From CAYTPI01 sp964439625 (GTDB lineage: Bacteria > Chloroflexota > Anaerolineae > Aggregatilineales > UBA3940), in contig CAYTPI010000002.1 in NCBI GenBank assembly GCA_964439625.1, positions 186,001 to 250,000 on the forward strand: DNA of 64,000 nt. Direction: 5' to 3'. The notes beneath the pieces were generated by a model, which was given only the letters and a program-made list of their open reading frames with translations, was not told where the DNA came from and did no database searches. Positions 9,332-17,730 of this stretch are shown piece by piece. Each line of letters starts with the position of its first letter. Within the stretch, counting starts at the first letter, position 1. The position numbers and the translations under genes were made by a program.

Positions 9332-9357
9332 AACGCTCACCGTTGCAGGCGAGCGTT
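9332..9357 (-). terminator. Terminator after the response-regulator gene
   Basis: AACGCTC (9332-9338) pairs with GAGCGTT (9351-9357); two more C-G pairs follow after one mismatch, closing a six-base loop. On the minus strand the hairpin is followed by TTTGGATTTT. It separates the response-regulator gene from the CDF gene. Confidence 0.65.
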
Positions 9358-9391
9358 AATCTTTGATAATCATTTTTCGTATGTTATTGGG

Positions 9392-10126
9392 TTAGCTGGC
9401 TTTCACACTGGCTTGTTGGCGTCTTAGCGCACTGTAGCGCAGAAATGCACGCTCCGCGGGTGACATTTGCGGCGGGTAGATGGTGTCATCATTGGCCTCA
9501 AGGATGCGATACCCTTCTTTGACATAACTCCGAACCGTACTGGTACTGACGCCCATCTCGGTAGCCGCCAACTCAGCTGGCAGCCCTTCGACGACACACA
9601 ATTGAAGCGCTTGCTCAATCCGATGCGTTAATTTTGGGTGTGCTCTCCGTGCTGGGAGAACGACGTAGCTGTTGCTAAATGGCTCATACAACTTTGAGAT
9701 ATCCTGCGAAACGACGAACCCGACCGTATCGAGCACGAAACGAACAGCCCAAGCAATGCCAATTCCTACATTGTCACGAATGAGATACGCACTTGCACCA
9801 GCCTCTGCCGCAGCTTGTACATAATCCAGTTCAACATCTGAACCAAGGCAAACAATTGCTGCATCCGACACACAACTACGGATTAACTCAATTTGTTCAG
9901 TGAGTGCCTTGGCACTTTTGGCTGCGCCTGCATCAAGCAGCAGCACATCAATGCGTTGCAACTCAAACGTGTTTGCCTCGATCTTCTCGATCATCTGCTG
10001 CACTGACCGAGCGTGCCCCATAACACGGGTGCGCCGATCCCAACTCAAGTAACTGATGATAGCTTGTCGAGAATAGATGTCTTTTTCAATAATAAATACC
10101 GTATTCACACGGTTTCGTTCCCACAT
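9392..10126 (-). CDS. Response-regulator-like protein with C-terminal HTH
   Basis: A 244-residue protein with a receiver-like domain (residues 8-125) and a C-terminal helix-turn-helix (about 170-200; ATEMGVSTSTVRSYVKEGY), probably a DNA-binding regulator. The receiver shows acidic residues near its first strand (E14, D16), a candidate phospho-acceptor Asp65 in VLLLDAGAA and a Ser in CLGSD, but the invariant Lys before the last turn appears as Arg in AYLIRDN. It may therefore be an atypical receiver. GGAGG lies 8 bases before the ATG at 10126, which decides the start. No sensor kinase gene is nearby. A terminator hairpin follows it. Confidence 0.75.
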   Translation of the reverse strand: MWERNRVNTVFIIEKDIYSRQAIISYLSWDRRTRVMGHARSVQQMIEKIEANTFELQRIDVLLLDAGAAKSAKALTEQIELIRSCVSDAAIVCLGSDVELDYVQAAAEAGASAYLIRDNVGIGIAWAVRFVLDTVGFVVSQDISKLYEPFSNSYVVLPARRAHPKLTHRIEQALQLCVVEGLPAELAATEMGVSTSTVRSYVKEGYRILEANDDTIYPPQMSPAERAFLRYSALRRQQASVKAS

Positions 10127-10217
10127 ACCAATAGCCTCCAAGTCAACTATCATAGCGATTTACATACTGACTATATATCTGATCGCTGCGATAATGTGAC
10201 GAAGCTCCGACGGCTCG

Positions 10218-10245
10218 CTGACATCTGGCTGACAGCCATAGTCAG
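10218..10245. repeat. Nested dyad upstream of the response-regulator gene
   Basis: TGGCT GAC AGCCA (10226-10238) is a perfect 5-base-arm dyad, enclosed by CTGAC (10218-10222) and GTCAG (10241-10245). It lies about 90 bases before the response-regulator start and about 80 bases before the T-box leader, so it may be an operator. No function is shown. Confidence 0.35.
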
Positions 10246-10324
10246 TTAAGTATTCGCTGGCACTTAAGGGAGGGGTATGGTACATTTTTTCAGTCAATGG
10301 CAAAGCAGTTGTCAGCTTAGCCTA

Positions 10325-10597
10325 AAATACAGAATATGCGTTGATGGAGACACAGTGACGTAGCCCACTGCACCCAAGCGAGCCTGAGTTGGTGGGAGTC
10401 AGGTATGCAGCTCATCGTCATTATCCCTCCTGAGCAGTTCACTGAACCGCTTATGTGCGCAGTAGGTGTCAACCGGATTAGCCCATCGTTAAAAGGGCTT
10501 AACCAGAGTGCAAGTAGATAGAGACGTATCTACCTGAACTAAGGGTGGTACCGCGGAGTAAACCTTCGTCCCTTTGTATGGACGCAGGTTTTTTTTG
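10325..10597 (+). promoter_or_regulatory. T-box leader RNA (isoleucine-responsive)
   Basis: A class I, transcription-attenuating T-box that senses uncharged tRNA. The invariant T-box TGGTACCGCG is at 10546-10555. The antiterminator pairs AAGGG (10541-10545) with CCCTT (10570-10574), which is exclusive with the terminator at 10561-10596. The bulge TGGT would pair with an ACCA tRNA end, the last T matching discriminator A73, as in tRNA-Ile. Stem I contains the typical AGCGAG and GGTGGGAG elements (10378-10398) and a candidate specifier codon ATC (Ile) at 10423-10425, followed by CCTCCTGAGCAG. Downstream lie an unknown gene and ileS, consistent with an Ile specifier. The left boundary is approximate. 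Confidence 0.93.
10561..10596 (+). terminator. T-box terminator
   Basis: AACCT-t-CGTCC (10561-10571) pairs with GGACG-c-AGGTT (10580-10590) around an eight-base loop, then a run of Ts to 10596. Formation competes with the antiterminator. Confidence 0.9.
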
Positions 10598-10672
10598 AAC
10601 ATTTACATCATAGTTGTTTTGGCGTTCCGGTGAAAGGTGCCGCGAACACGCACATCTAGAGTGAGCAGCATT

Positions 10673-11383
10673 ATGCGTACACTACATCCAGTTCATCAAA
10701 GTGAGTCAAAGGTCTGTGAGGGCAAGTACCGCTACTTCATGGATGATCGCTCGACCGGGCAGGCCGAAGAGTGGCTCGTAACCCGGCTGCCAAACGGACA
10801 TACTGTCACCCGCTGCGACCTGACTGGAGGAAAGGCGACCGGTCAATTTGATGTGATCTGCCAGTTAGTACGTACCCGAGAAGGTCGCCCACACTGGCTC
10901 CGTTTACGCTTTGAAGGCGAAGATCATGCCGCTGCCTCACAGTACAACTTTGAAGATGCAGTCGTCAAAGCTGTACGTCGCACTGATGGGCAATTCGGTA
11001 TGCAAGATCGGATGGATATTGCTGATGATTACGAGATCGACTGCTATTTGGCGCTCTTTCATGACTTCGCCGTTCGTGGCTACCCAGAGCGTGCTGAGGG
11101 GAATGAGTGGTCTTTGCCGATCTTTCGACCTGACATCGACGTCAAGCACCCCCGCGATCTACTAGAACCAGATACGGTGCGCCACCGGACTGTGCCTGTT
11201 CCATCCGAAGAATTCGAAAGCAGTGCCGGAACTTTTCCCAGTGCGACTCGCTTTGATACCGTCATGTTTGGCGGCGTTAAGGTCAACGGATGGTATGACG
11301 AGTATGGTATCCCACTGCGCTTGTATTATCCCGAAAGCAAACTCGACATCGTCTTAGTGTCTTACGGGCGTTATTCAGACTAA
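10673..11383 (+). CDS. Unrecognised protein in the T-box/ileS operon
   Basis: A 236-residue soluble protein, polar and rich in Asp, Glu and Arg, with predicted alternating beta strands (YRYFMDD, EEWLVTRL, FDVICQLVR, HWLRLRFEG) and a C-terminal part ending NGWYDEYGIPLRLYYPES. I do not recognise a family. There is no signal peptide, membrane segment or cysteine motif. The start is taken at the ATG at 10673; a GTG at 10637 in frame would add 12 residues. It lies 77 bases beyond the T-box terminator and 28 bases before ileS, so it should be transcribed only when Ile-tRNA is short. A role in isoleucine supply, IleRS quality control or an unrelated passenger role are all possible. Confidence 0.75.
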   Translation: MRTLHPVHQSESKVCEGKYRYFMDDRSTGQAEEWLVTRLPNGHTVTRCDLTGGKATGQFDVICQLVRTREGRPHWLRLRFEGEDHAAASQYNFEDAVVKAVRRTDGQFGMQDRMDIADDYEIDCYLALFHDFAVRGYPERAEGNEWSLPIFRPDIDVKHPRDLLEPDTVRHRTVPVPSEEFESSAGTFPSATRFDTVMFGGVKVNGWYDEYGIPLRLYYPESKLDIVLVSYGRYSD

Positions 11384-11411
11384 TTCAACCAGTGAGCAAA
11401 GAGAGGGGAAT

Positions 11412-14400
11412 ATGGTTTTTGAACCACTACCACCCAAGGTAGACGTCAACGAAATTGAAGAGAGACAGCTCGCCTTTTGGAAAGAGAAGCGCATCTTCGA
11501 ACGCTCCGTCGAGGAGCGTGAAGGTCAACCCAAATATGTATTCTACGAGGGGCCGCCAACTGCCAATGGTATGCCTGGGTCGCACCATGTTTTAGCACGC
11601 GCCTTCAAAGACATGTTCCCGCGCTACAAGACCATGCGTGGGTTCTATGCACTGCGGAAAGGTGGCTGGGACACCCACGGCCTGCCCGTTGAGATCGCTG
11701 TCCAGAAGGAACTGGGCATCGAAGATAAGCAGGGCATTGTTGAATACGGGATCGACAAGTTCAACAAGATGTGCCGCGAAAGCGTGTTTCGCAACATCGG
11801 TGAGTGGGAAAAACTGACCGAGCGCATCGCTTATTGGGTCAGTTTTGAAGAAGCCTATGTCACCTACACCAATGACTATATTGAGAGCATTTGGTGGGTA
11901 CTCAAGCAGTTCTGGGAGAAAGGGCTTCTTTACCGCGGCTTGAAAGTAGTCCCCTACTCACCCGTTAGCGGAACGCCGCTCAGCAGCCATGAGGTTTCGC
12001 TCGGATACAAAACCGTTGTTGACCCCAGCGTGTATGTTCGCTTCAAGGTCAAAGGTGAGGAAAACACCTACTTCCTCGCATGGACGACCACCCCTTGGAC
12101 GTTGCCTAGCAACGTTGCCCTAGCTGTCGGCGCAAACATTGATTACGTCAAGGTACAGGGACCAAACGGTACCGAAGGTCAAACTGAAACGCTGATCCTA
12201 GCGGAGAAACTCATCCCCAAAGCATTGAAAAATGCCGAAGACTTCACTGTAATCGAGCAGATGAAGGGTGCTGATCTCCTGAAGCGTCCTTATGAACCCT
12301 TGTTTGACTTCTTCTCACCAAAACAACAGTATGCTTACGTCGTCGCAGGCGACTTTGTCAGTACGGAAGATGGTACGGGCATCGTTCACATTGCGCCTGC
12401 CTATGGTGTTGACGACATGGCAATGGGCAAAGAATACGATCTCCCCGTGCTGCAAGCTGTTAACGACGATGGTAAGTTCGTCACCGAGGCTGAACCCTAT
12501 GCTGGGATGTGGTTTAAGGATGCTGATAAGCAAATCATGCGGGATTTGAAACAGCGTGGTCTGCTGTACAATCGCAAAGACTACGAGCATAACTACCCAC
12601 ACGACTGGCGCACTGGCACACCATTGATGTACCTCGCCCGTGAAACCTGGTTCATTCAGGCCACCCAATACAAAAAAGAAATGGTTGACCTCAACCAGAC
12701 GGTGAATTGGGTACCTGAGCATATCCGTGATGGGCGTTTTGGCAACTGGCTCGATGATCTCAAAGATTGGGCACTGGGCCGCGAACGCTTCTGGGGCACG
12801 CCGCTGCCCGTCTGGGTGGATGATCAAACAGGTGAAACGCTGGCAGTCGGCAGCGTCGCTGAACTCAGCGAACTTGCAAGCCGCGACCTCAGCGAGCTTG
12901 ATCTGCATCGCCCCTATGTTGACGAGATCACCTTTCCAAACCCAAATGGCGGCGGCACCATGCGCCGCGTGCCTGAAGTGATCGATGTTTGGTTTGATAG
13001 TGGTGCCATGCCCTACGCTCAGTGGGGTTACCCGGCCCATAATCAAGCAGAGTTCAGCGAGCAATACCCAGCAGACTATATCTGCGAGGCCGTTGACCAA
13101 ACTCGTGGCTGGTTCTACTCGCTGCATGCCATCAGTTCGATGTTGAACCAGGAAGTCGCCTTTAAGAATGTCATCTGTTTGGGGCATATCCTTGATGCCA
13201 AAGGCCAGAAGATGTCCAAGAGTAAGGGCAACACAGTTGATCCATGGGATGTGCTCGATAAATACGGCGCAGACACATTTCGTTGGTACCTGTACACATC
13301 CGGTCCGCCCGGTGAACCACGCCGCTTCTCTGTTGATTTGGTCGGGCAGTCTTTCCGCAGCTTCTGGTTGACGCTCTGGAATACTTACAGCTTTTTTGTC
13401 ACCTATGCCAACATCGAAGGTATCAATCCTGCCGAACTGGATATCCCTGTCTCAGAGCGTGATTCGCTCGATCAGTGGGTGCTGTCTGAGCTAAATGTTC
13501 TCCTCAAAAATGTTACTCAGGCCTTTGAAGAATATGATGCTACAGGTGCTACCCGCCCAATCGAAACCTTCGTGGATGACCTCAGCAATTGGTATCTGCG
13601 ACGCTCACGACGGCGCTTCTGGGAAGGCGAAGCCGACGCATACCTAACGCTCTATGAATGCCTCGTCGCGGTTGCAAAGCTGCTAGCCCCCACGATGCCC
13701 TTCATGGCAGATGCGTTGTACCGCAACTTAGTGAAGTCTGTTGACCCCGATGCACCTGACAGTGTTCACCTAGCCATGTGGCCCACAGTCAACGAGGCGC
13801 ACATTAACGAAGTAGTCATGAACGAAATGCGAGCGGTGATGAAGCTCGTCAGCTTGGGGCACGCCGCACGCAACAGCGCCCAAGTGAAAGTGCGCCAACC
13901 CCTAGCTGAAGTCAGCTATTCAGTACCACAGGCTGCTCAGAATATCGTCGCAGCCTATGATGATATCATCGCTGACGAGCTAAACGTCAAGCAGGTAAAG
14001 CTACTACAAAAGGCTGAGAATGTCGTCACTTACAGTCTCAACCCGATTCCAGCGATGCTGGGTAAGAAGTACGGCTCGGACTTCCCTAAGATTCAGAAGT
14101 ACCTGCGCCAACCGGAGCAGGCAGCCCAGTTTGCCAAGCCTTTGCTCAATGGAGACAACATCAACATTGAGGTCAATGGGTTGCAGGCTGAACTGACACC
14201 AGAAGAAGTTGAGGTTCAACTCAACCCAGCAGCAGGGTATGCTGTCGCTGAGGATGCACAATATCTGGCAGCATTGGATATCACCATCACCGAAGAACTC
14301 GCACTAGAAGGGTTCGCCCGTGAGGCAATCCGCCGCATCCAAACGCTGCGCCGTGATGCCGACTTTGACATCGACGACCACATCGTGTTGAGCTACACCG

Positions 14401-14564
14401 CCAGCGAGCAGGTCTTGTCTGCTATTGAGCGCTTCTCTGACTTTATCCAAGCAGAGACACTGGCGGATACAGTCAACCAGACCAATGAACCTGAGGGCGA
14501 AGCTGTCGAGAGCTACGAATTCGACGATGAAACTCTGACTATCGGCATCAGCCGCATGAAGTAG
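11412..14564 (+). CDS. ileS: Isoleucyl-tRNA synthetase, type 2, with GSHH signature
   Basis: Charges tRNA-Ile. At 1050 residues it has the length and sequence style of type-2 (eukaryote/Thermus-like) IleRS. The class I HIGH signature, normally HxGH after ANG-x-P, reads GSHH at residues 56-59 (ANGMPGSHHVLAR). KMSKS is intact at 600-604. The editing (CP1) domain is present: AWTTTPWTLPSN and GTGIVHIAPAYGVDD. The catalytic core includes GWDTHGLPVE and WFDSGAMP, and the anticodon domain follows from about residue 690. A GxHH swap is known from some bacterial IleRS2 enzymes with very high mupirocin resistance; that property is inferred here. AGAGAGGGG precedes the ATG. Regulation is by the upstream T-box. 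Confidence 0.97.
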   Translation: MVFEPLPPKVDVNEIEERQLAFWKEKRIFERSVEEREGQPKYVFYEGPPTANGMPGSHHVLARAFKDMFPRYKTMRGFYALRKGGWDTHGLPVEIAVQKELGIEDKQGIVEYGIDKFNKMCRESVFRNIGEWEKLTERIAYWVSFEEAYVTYTNDYIESIWWVLKQFWEKGLLYRGLKVVPYSPVSGTPLSSHEVSLGYKTVVDPSVYVRFKVKGEENTYFLAWTTTPWTLPSNVALAVGANIDYVKVQGPNGTEGQTETLILAEKLIPKALKNAEDFTVIEQMKGADLLKRPYEPLFDFFSPKQQYAYVVAGDFVSTEDGTGIVHIAPAYGVDDMAMGKEYDLPVLQAVNDDGKFVTEAEPYAGMWFKDADKQIMRDLKQRGLLYNRKDYEHNYPHDWRTGTPLMYLARETWFIQATQYKKEMVDLNQTVNWVPEHIRDGRFGNWLDDLKDWALGRERFWGTPLPVWVDDQTGETLAVGSVAELSELASRDLSELDLHRPYVDEITFPNPNGGGTMRRVPEVIDVWFDSGAMPYAQWGYPAHNQAEFSEQYPADYICEAVDQTRGWFYSLHAISSMLNQEVAFKNVICLGHILDAKGQKMSKSKGNTVDPWDVLDKYGADTFRWYLYTSGPPGEPRRFSVDLVGQSFRSFWLTLWNTYSFFVTYANIEGINPAELDIPVSERDSLDQWVLSELNVLLKNVTQAFEEYDATGATRPIETFVDDLSNWYLRRSRRRFWEGEADAYLTLYECLVAVAKLLAPTMPFMADALYRNLVKSVDPDAPDSVHLAMWPTVNEAHINEVVMNEMRAVMKLVSLGHAARNSAQVKVRQPLAEVSYSVPQAAQNIVAAYDDIIADELNVKQVKLLQKAENVVTYSLNPIPAMLGKKYGSDFPKIQKYLRQPEQAAQFAKPLLNGDNINIEVNGLQAELTPEEVEVQLNPAAGYAVAEDAQYLAALDITITEELALEGFAREAIRRIQTLRRDADFDIDDHIVLSYTASEQVLSAIERFSDFIQAETLADTVNQTNEPEGEAVESYEFDDETLTIGISRMK

Positions 14565-14578
14565 AATCGTTCTCTCGT

Positions 14579-14610
14579 GGGGCTGGCATCAGTCAGCCCC
14601 ATTCTTTTCC
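14579..14610 (+). terminator. Terminator of the ileS operon
   Basis: GGGGCTG (14579-14585) pairs with CAGCCCC (14594-14600), loop of eight bases, followed by ATTCTTTTCC. Confidence 0.85.
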
Positions 14611-14627
14611 CGCATCACTTAACACGC

Positions 14628-14633
14628 TACAAT
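14628..14633 (+). promoter_or_regulatory. Candidate -10 hexamer for a leaderless start
   Basis: TACAAT lies seven bases before the ATG at 14641, so the predicted first transcribed base is at or next to the start codon. No good -35 hexamer and no ribosome-binding site are visible. It follows directly on the ileS terminator, where a new promoter is expected. Confidence 0.5.
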
Positions 14634-14640
14634 CGCTTCT

Positions 14641-15861
14641 ATGGCAACAAAATCTCTCCTACGGCAGTCACTCAGCAATCTGCGCCAACACCTCAACCAT
14701 GCCCGTATCCCTGATAAATTTCGCTTTTCACAAGATACCAGCAACTTAATCGGGTTGGCCCGCAGCCGCACTAGCCGGGGGCCAAAAATTCGATTACGCT
14801 TTTCAAACAAATTCGCCTACCGCTTTCGCTATCTACACCTCGGCTTGACGAAACTCGCCGGACAAAGTCTGATTGACTATCACTTCCGCATCGACAAATC
14901 ATTAGGGCGAAAGACTGCCGTCATTGAGTACCTCACTGGAACCGGTGATCCAACGATTGCCGTCATTGATGCCTCAGCGCGGTCATGGCAACTCGGCGAC
15001 CCAGACATCGACTTAAACGCCGTGTTTGGCAGCCTGCCGCGAATCCTGTTCAAGGTGGAGTACGGCCTTTCTCTGATTGATAATCGGTCGGCTGGTCGCC
15101 ATGATCCGACGCTGCCCACCATCAAACAGATGTACCAGCAAGTCCTAGACGGTGCCTATTGGCCTATCAACGAGAAGTTCCTCGATGGGGATTGGGTACG
15201 TGCTCAGCAGAAAATCAATGGGGCAGACCGTGACCTATTCGCAGCCTACGGCCTTCAGGCCGACGACATTATCCCCGATGAGCGCCATGGTGGCAGCGAT
15301 TACTCTGAGCGTGTCGAATTTGAACAAAAGATTCGGGGTCTCCTGCCTGACCTAGACGCCGGTGTCCTAATGCGGATGTACTTACTCAAGCAGATGTACA
15401 AGTTCATCACAATGGACGAAATCCCTGAACATATCAAAGTCAACCTCGATGATACGCGCTATCCATTTGACGAGTATCTTCACCTCACGTTAACTTCAAA
15501 ACTGAACTATGCCCCTAAGAATACGTGGCATGCCATGACGTCTGACCTAACAGCTCACCGCACCTACCGCCTGCTCGAGCTGTTCGCGCTGGGCCGGGTC
15601 GTGCTGACATCGCCGACACAGTTACACATTCCCATTGAGCCAAATCAACATTATGTCGCCATCAACCCTGACTTATCTGACCTTAAGCAGGTGATCGAAC
15701 GCGCCGTCCACGACGACCCGTGGCGAGCACAGATTCGCGCTAATGTCCTGCCTTTATACGAACATATTTCTCCAACGGGTATTGCCAAGCACTATGTTAG
15801 CCAGCTCCGAAAGCTCCATACAGGTAAGATACCGAGAGTTGCATGGGAGCTTACACAATGA
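14641..15861 (+). CDS. Putative glycosyltransferase (GT1-like C-terminal part)
   Basis: A 406-residue soluble protein. The N-terminal 60 residues are basic and polar. The C-terminal part (about 310-400) has the pattern of the nucleotide-sugar domain of GT1-type glycosyltransferases: RTYRLLELFALGRVVLTSP, then HYVAINPDLSDLKQVIERAV and a final helical segment with SPTGIAKHYVSQL. The central part contains GADRDLFAAYGL and is not recognised. The donor and acceptor are unknown. The ATG at 14641 has no ribosome-binding site but lies seven bases after a TACAAT, so the mRNA may be leaderless. Its end overlaps rluD by four bases. Confidence 0.55.
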   Translation: MATKSLLRQSLSNLRQHLNHARIPDKFRFSQDTSNLIGLARSRTSRGPKIRLRFSNKFAYRFRYLHLGLTKLAGQSLIDYHFRIDKSLGRKTAVIEYLTGTGDPTIAVIDASARSWQLGDPDIDLNAVFGSLPRILFKVEYGLSLIDNRSAGRHDPTLPTIKQMYQQVLDGAYWPINEKFLDGDWVRAQQKINGADRDLFAAYGLQADDIIPDERHGGSDYSERVEFEQKIRGLLPDLDAGVLMRMYLLKQMYKFITMDEIPEHIKVNLDDTRYPFDEYLHLTLTSKLNYAPKNTWHAMTSDLTAHRTYRLLELFALGRVVLTSPTQLHIPIEPNQHYVAINPDLSDLKQVIERAVHDDPWRAQIRANVLPLYEHISPTGIAKHYVSQLRKLHTGKIPRVAWELTQ

Positions 15862-16787
15862 ATGACGCAAAAAACGAAATGATTGAGTCATTGGTTGCCG
15901 ATATCGCTGGCGAACGCCTTGATAAATATCTGGCGGCAGTACTGCCAGACCTCAGTCGCAGTGAAGTGCAAAAGCTGATCAAAGGGCAAGCTGTGACGGT
16001 CAATGGCAAGAGCGAGCGGGCATCCTACCGTCTTGAAGAGGGTGATGTCCTCGAACTCATGCTGCCTACCGAAGTTGACAGTACCGTCCAACCAGAAGAT
16101 ATTCCGCTCACCCTTCTCTATGAGGATGCCGCCATAGCTGTAGTTGATAAAGCGGCAGGTATGGTTGTGCATCCAGCTTATGGCAACGCCCATGGCACCC
16201 TAGTCAATGCACTGCTGCACCACTTCCCGCAAGTGCGAGGCGTTGGGCCAGAGAACCGCTTCGGGATTGTACACCGCCTAGATAAGGATACCTCCGGCGC
16301 CATCGTCATTGCGAAAACGCAAGCTGCCCTTGATCATCTTCAACAGCAGTTTAAGGAGCGAACGGTCTTCAAGCGTTACGTCGCGCTTGTCGAAGGCATT
16401 CCCAATCAAAACAGTGGCCTGATCGACGCTCCAATCGGGCGTGACCCAAAGCAGCGCAAACGCATGACCGTAATCAAAGATGGTCGAGCATCACAGACAC
16501 GCTACGACGTCAAAGAGTATTTTCAGGATAATGCGTTGCTAGACTTACAATTGATGACAGGGCGCACCCATCAAATTCGTGTGCACCTGAAGTGGTTGGG
16601 GCACCCGCTCGTGGGGGATGTGATCTATGGCTACCGCAAACAAAAGATCAGCTTGAAGCGGCTCTTTCTACATGCCGCCGAAATCCACATTGACTCACCC
16701 AAAAGAGGCGCACGAGTTGAAGTGACGTCCCCTTTGCCCGCTGCGCTTACGAAGATTCTTGCACGGCTGCGCGAACAGTCGCGATAG
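15858..16787 (+). CDS. rluD: RluD-family 23S rRNA pseudouridine synthase
   Basis: Converts uridines of large-subunit rRNA to pseudouridine. An S4 RNA-binding domain (about residues 8-65; ERLDKYLAAVLPDLSRSEVQKLI) precedes the RluA-type catalytic domain with the active-site Asp in VHRLDKDTSGAIV. Other family marks are PAYGNAHGTLVNAL, TGRTHQIRVHLKWLGHPLVGD and the C-terminal LFLHA. The family is broad (RluA/C/D); RluD is favoured by the S4 domain and length (309 residues). The start at 15858 is preferred because GGGAG lies eight bases upstream; an ATG at 15843 is an alternative. It is coupled to the preceding gene and convergent with ppsR. Confidence 0.9.
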   Translation: MNDAKNEMIESLVADIAGERLDKYLAAVLPDLSRSEVQKLIKGQAVTVNGKSERASYRLEEGDVLELMLPTEVDSTVQPEDIPLTLLYEDAAIAVVDKAAGMVVHPAYGNAHGTLVNALLHHFPQVRGVGPENRFGIVHRLDKDTSGAIVIAKTQAALDHLQQQFKERTVFKRYVALVEGIPNQNSGLIDAPIGRDPKQRKRMTVIKDGRASQTRYDVKEYFQDNALLDLQLMTGRTHQIRVHLKWLGHPLVGDVIYGYRKQKISLKRLFLHAAEIHIDSPKRGARVEVTSPLPAALTKILARLREQSR

Positions 16788-16793
16788 AGTGCA

Positions 16794-17621
16794 CTACGAT
16801 GTCGCAGTTTGTACTGCTTTACTGATGTCAGCAGCGGCTTCTTCGATTGAGCGGTCGGTCATGTCGATCTGACGCCAACCGTAGCGGGCAAACATTGACC
16901 GTGCATACTGTACCTCTCGCCGAATATAGACAGGATCAGCATATTCGCCGCGAGCCGCTGAAAACTTTTCCCGCTGCTCCCTCAGTGACGATAATCTGTT
17001 AGGGTTGACGAATAAGCCAAAGACGCGGTTCGAAGCAATTTGTGTGAGGGTTTCAGGTAGTTTTCTGTTAAAAATGATCGGGACATTGCCTACCCGCAGA
17101 CCGTAGCGGTGTGCCAAAAAGATCGTGAGCGGTGTCTTACTCGTGCGGGATACCCCAACCAACACCACATCTGCCCAAGTGAGGCCATCGGCATTCAAGC
17201 CATCATCATGACGCACAGCGAAGTTGAGCGCCATCACTCGTTGAAAATAGCCCACTTCAACCCGACCTTGTGTGGCGCGCCCTGCCTCTCGGATCGGCTC
17301 TTGTTTGATCCAACTAGAGATGTGATCCAGCACGGGCTCAATAATGTCTACCGACTCCAGACCATGTTCGCGACAGCCATCCAATAAGGCCTTCCGCAAC
17401 TCTGGCACAACCAACGTAAACACCACTAGCGCATTCCGGCGTGCCGCATACGCGACTGCCGCTTCAATCTGCATAGTATTGGCAGCATACAGGTACTGCT
17501 CATCAATCTCCACATTCGGGTCTTCAAACAATGAAAGTGTCACTTCCAGAATCCGGTAGGCGGTGCGTCCAGTATTATCAGAAACAATAACGATGTTCTT
17601 CTTCTCTTGAGATAGTTGCAT
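16794..17621 (-). CDS. ppsR: PEP synthase/PPDK regulatory protein (DUF299 kinase/pyrophosphorylase)
   Basis: Bifunctional serine/threonine kinase and phosphotransferase that switches phosphoenolpyruvate synthase or pyruvate phosphate dikinase off and on using ADP and phosphate. Family landmarks are the N-terminal IVSDNTGRTAYRILE (usually SDSTGETA), the central GVSRTSKTPLTIFLAHRYG with the P-loop-like segment, and NRVFGLFVNPNRLSSLR. At 275 residues it has full length. Which target enzyme it controls cannot be told, as neither is in the window. It is divergent from elp3, with about 109 bases between, and convergent with rluD. Confidence 0.9.
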   Translation of the reverse strand: MQLSQEKKNIVIVSDNTGRTAYRILEVTLSLFEDPNVEIDEQYLYAANTMQIEAAVAYAARRNALVVFTLVVPELRKALLDGCREHGLESVDIIEPVLDHISSWIKQEPIREAGRATQGRVEVGYFQRVMALNFAVRHDDGLNADGLTWADVVLVGVSRTSKTPLTIFLAHRYGLRVGNVPIIFNRKLPETLTQIASNRVFGLFVNPNRLSSLREQREKFSAARGEYADPVYIRREVQYARSMFARYGWRQIDMTDRSIEEAAADISKAVQTATS

Positions 17622-17691
17622 GGGTCTGTGCCTGTCTAGTGGCTGTTAAAAGCAATGCCTCCACAATACCGCACATTATTTTGGCGTTCAA

Positions 17692-17720
17692 TTGGGGCTG
17701 TGCTCCAGACCGGGTATCCT
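17692..17720 (+). promoter_or_regulatory. Candidate promoter of the elp3 operon
   Basis: TTGGGG (17692-17697), 17-base spacer, TATCCT (17715-17720). The predicted start of transcription, about 17727, is only four bases before the ATG at 17731, and there is no ribosome-binding site. Confidence 0.4.
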
Positions 17721-17730
17721 TTAGATCGTT

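Noticed and set aside
9291..9332. Longer CDF protein from a TTG at 9332
   Set aside because: The TTG lies in the stem of the response-regulator terminator and lacks a ribosome-binding site.
12315..13187. 290-codon open frame antisense to ileS
   Set aside because: It lies wholly inside ileS with a normal conserved protein on the other strand; the translation has no recognisable domain.
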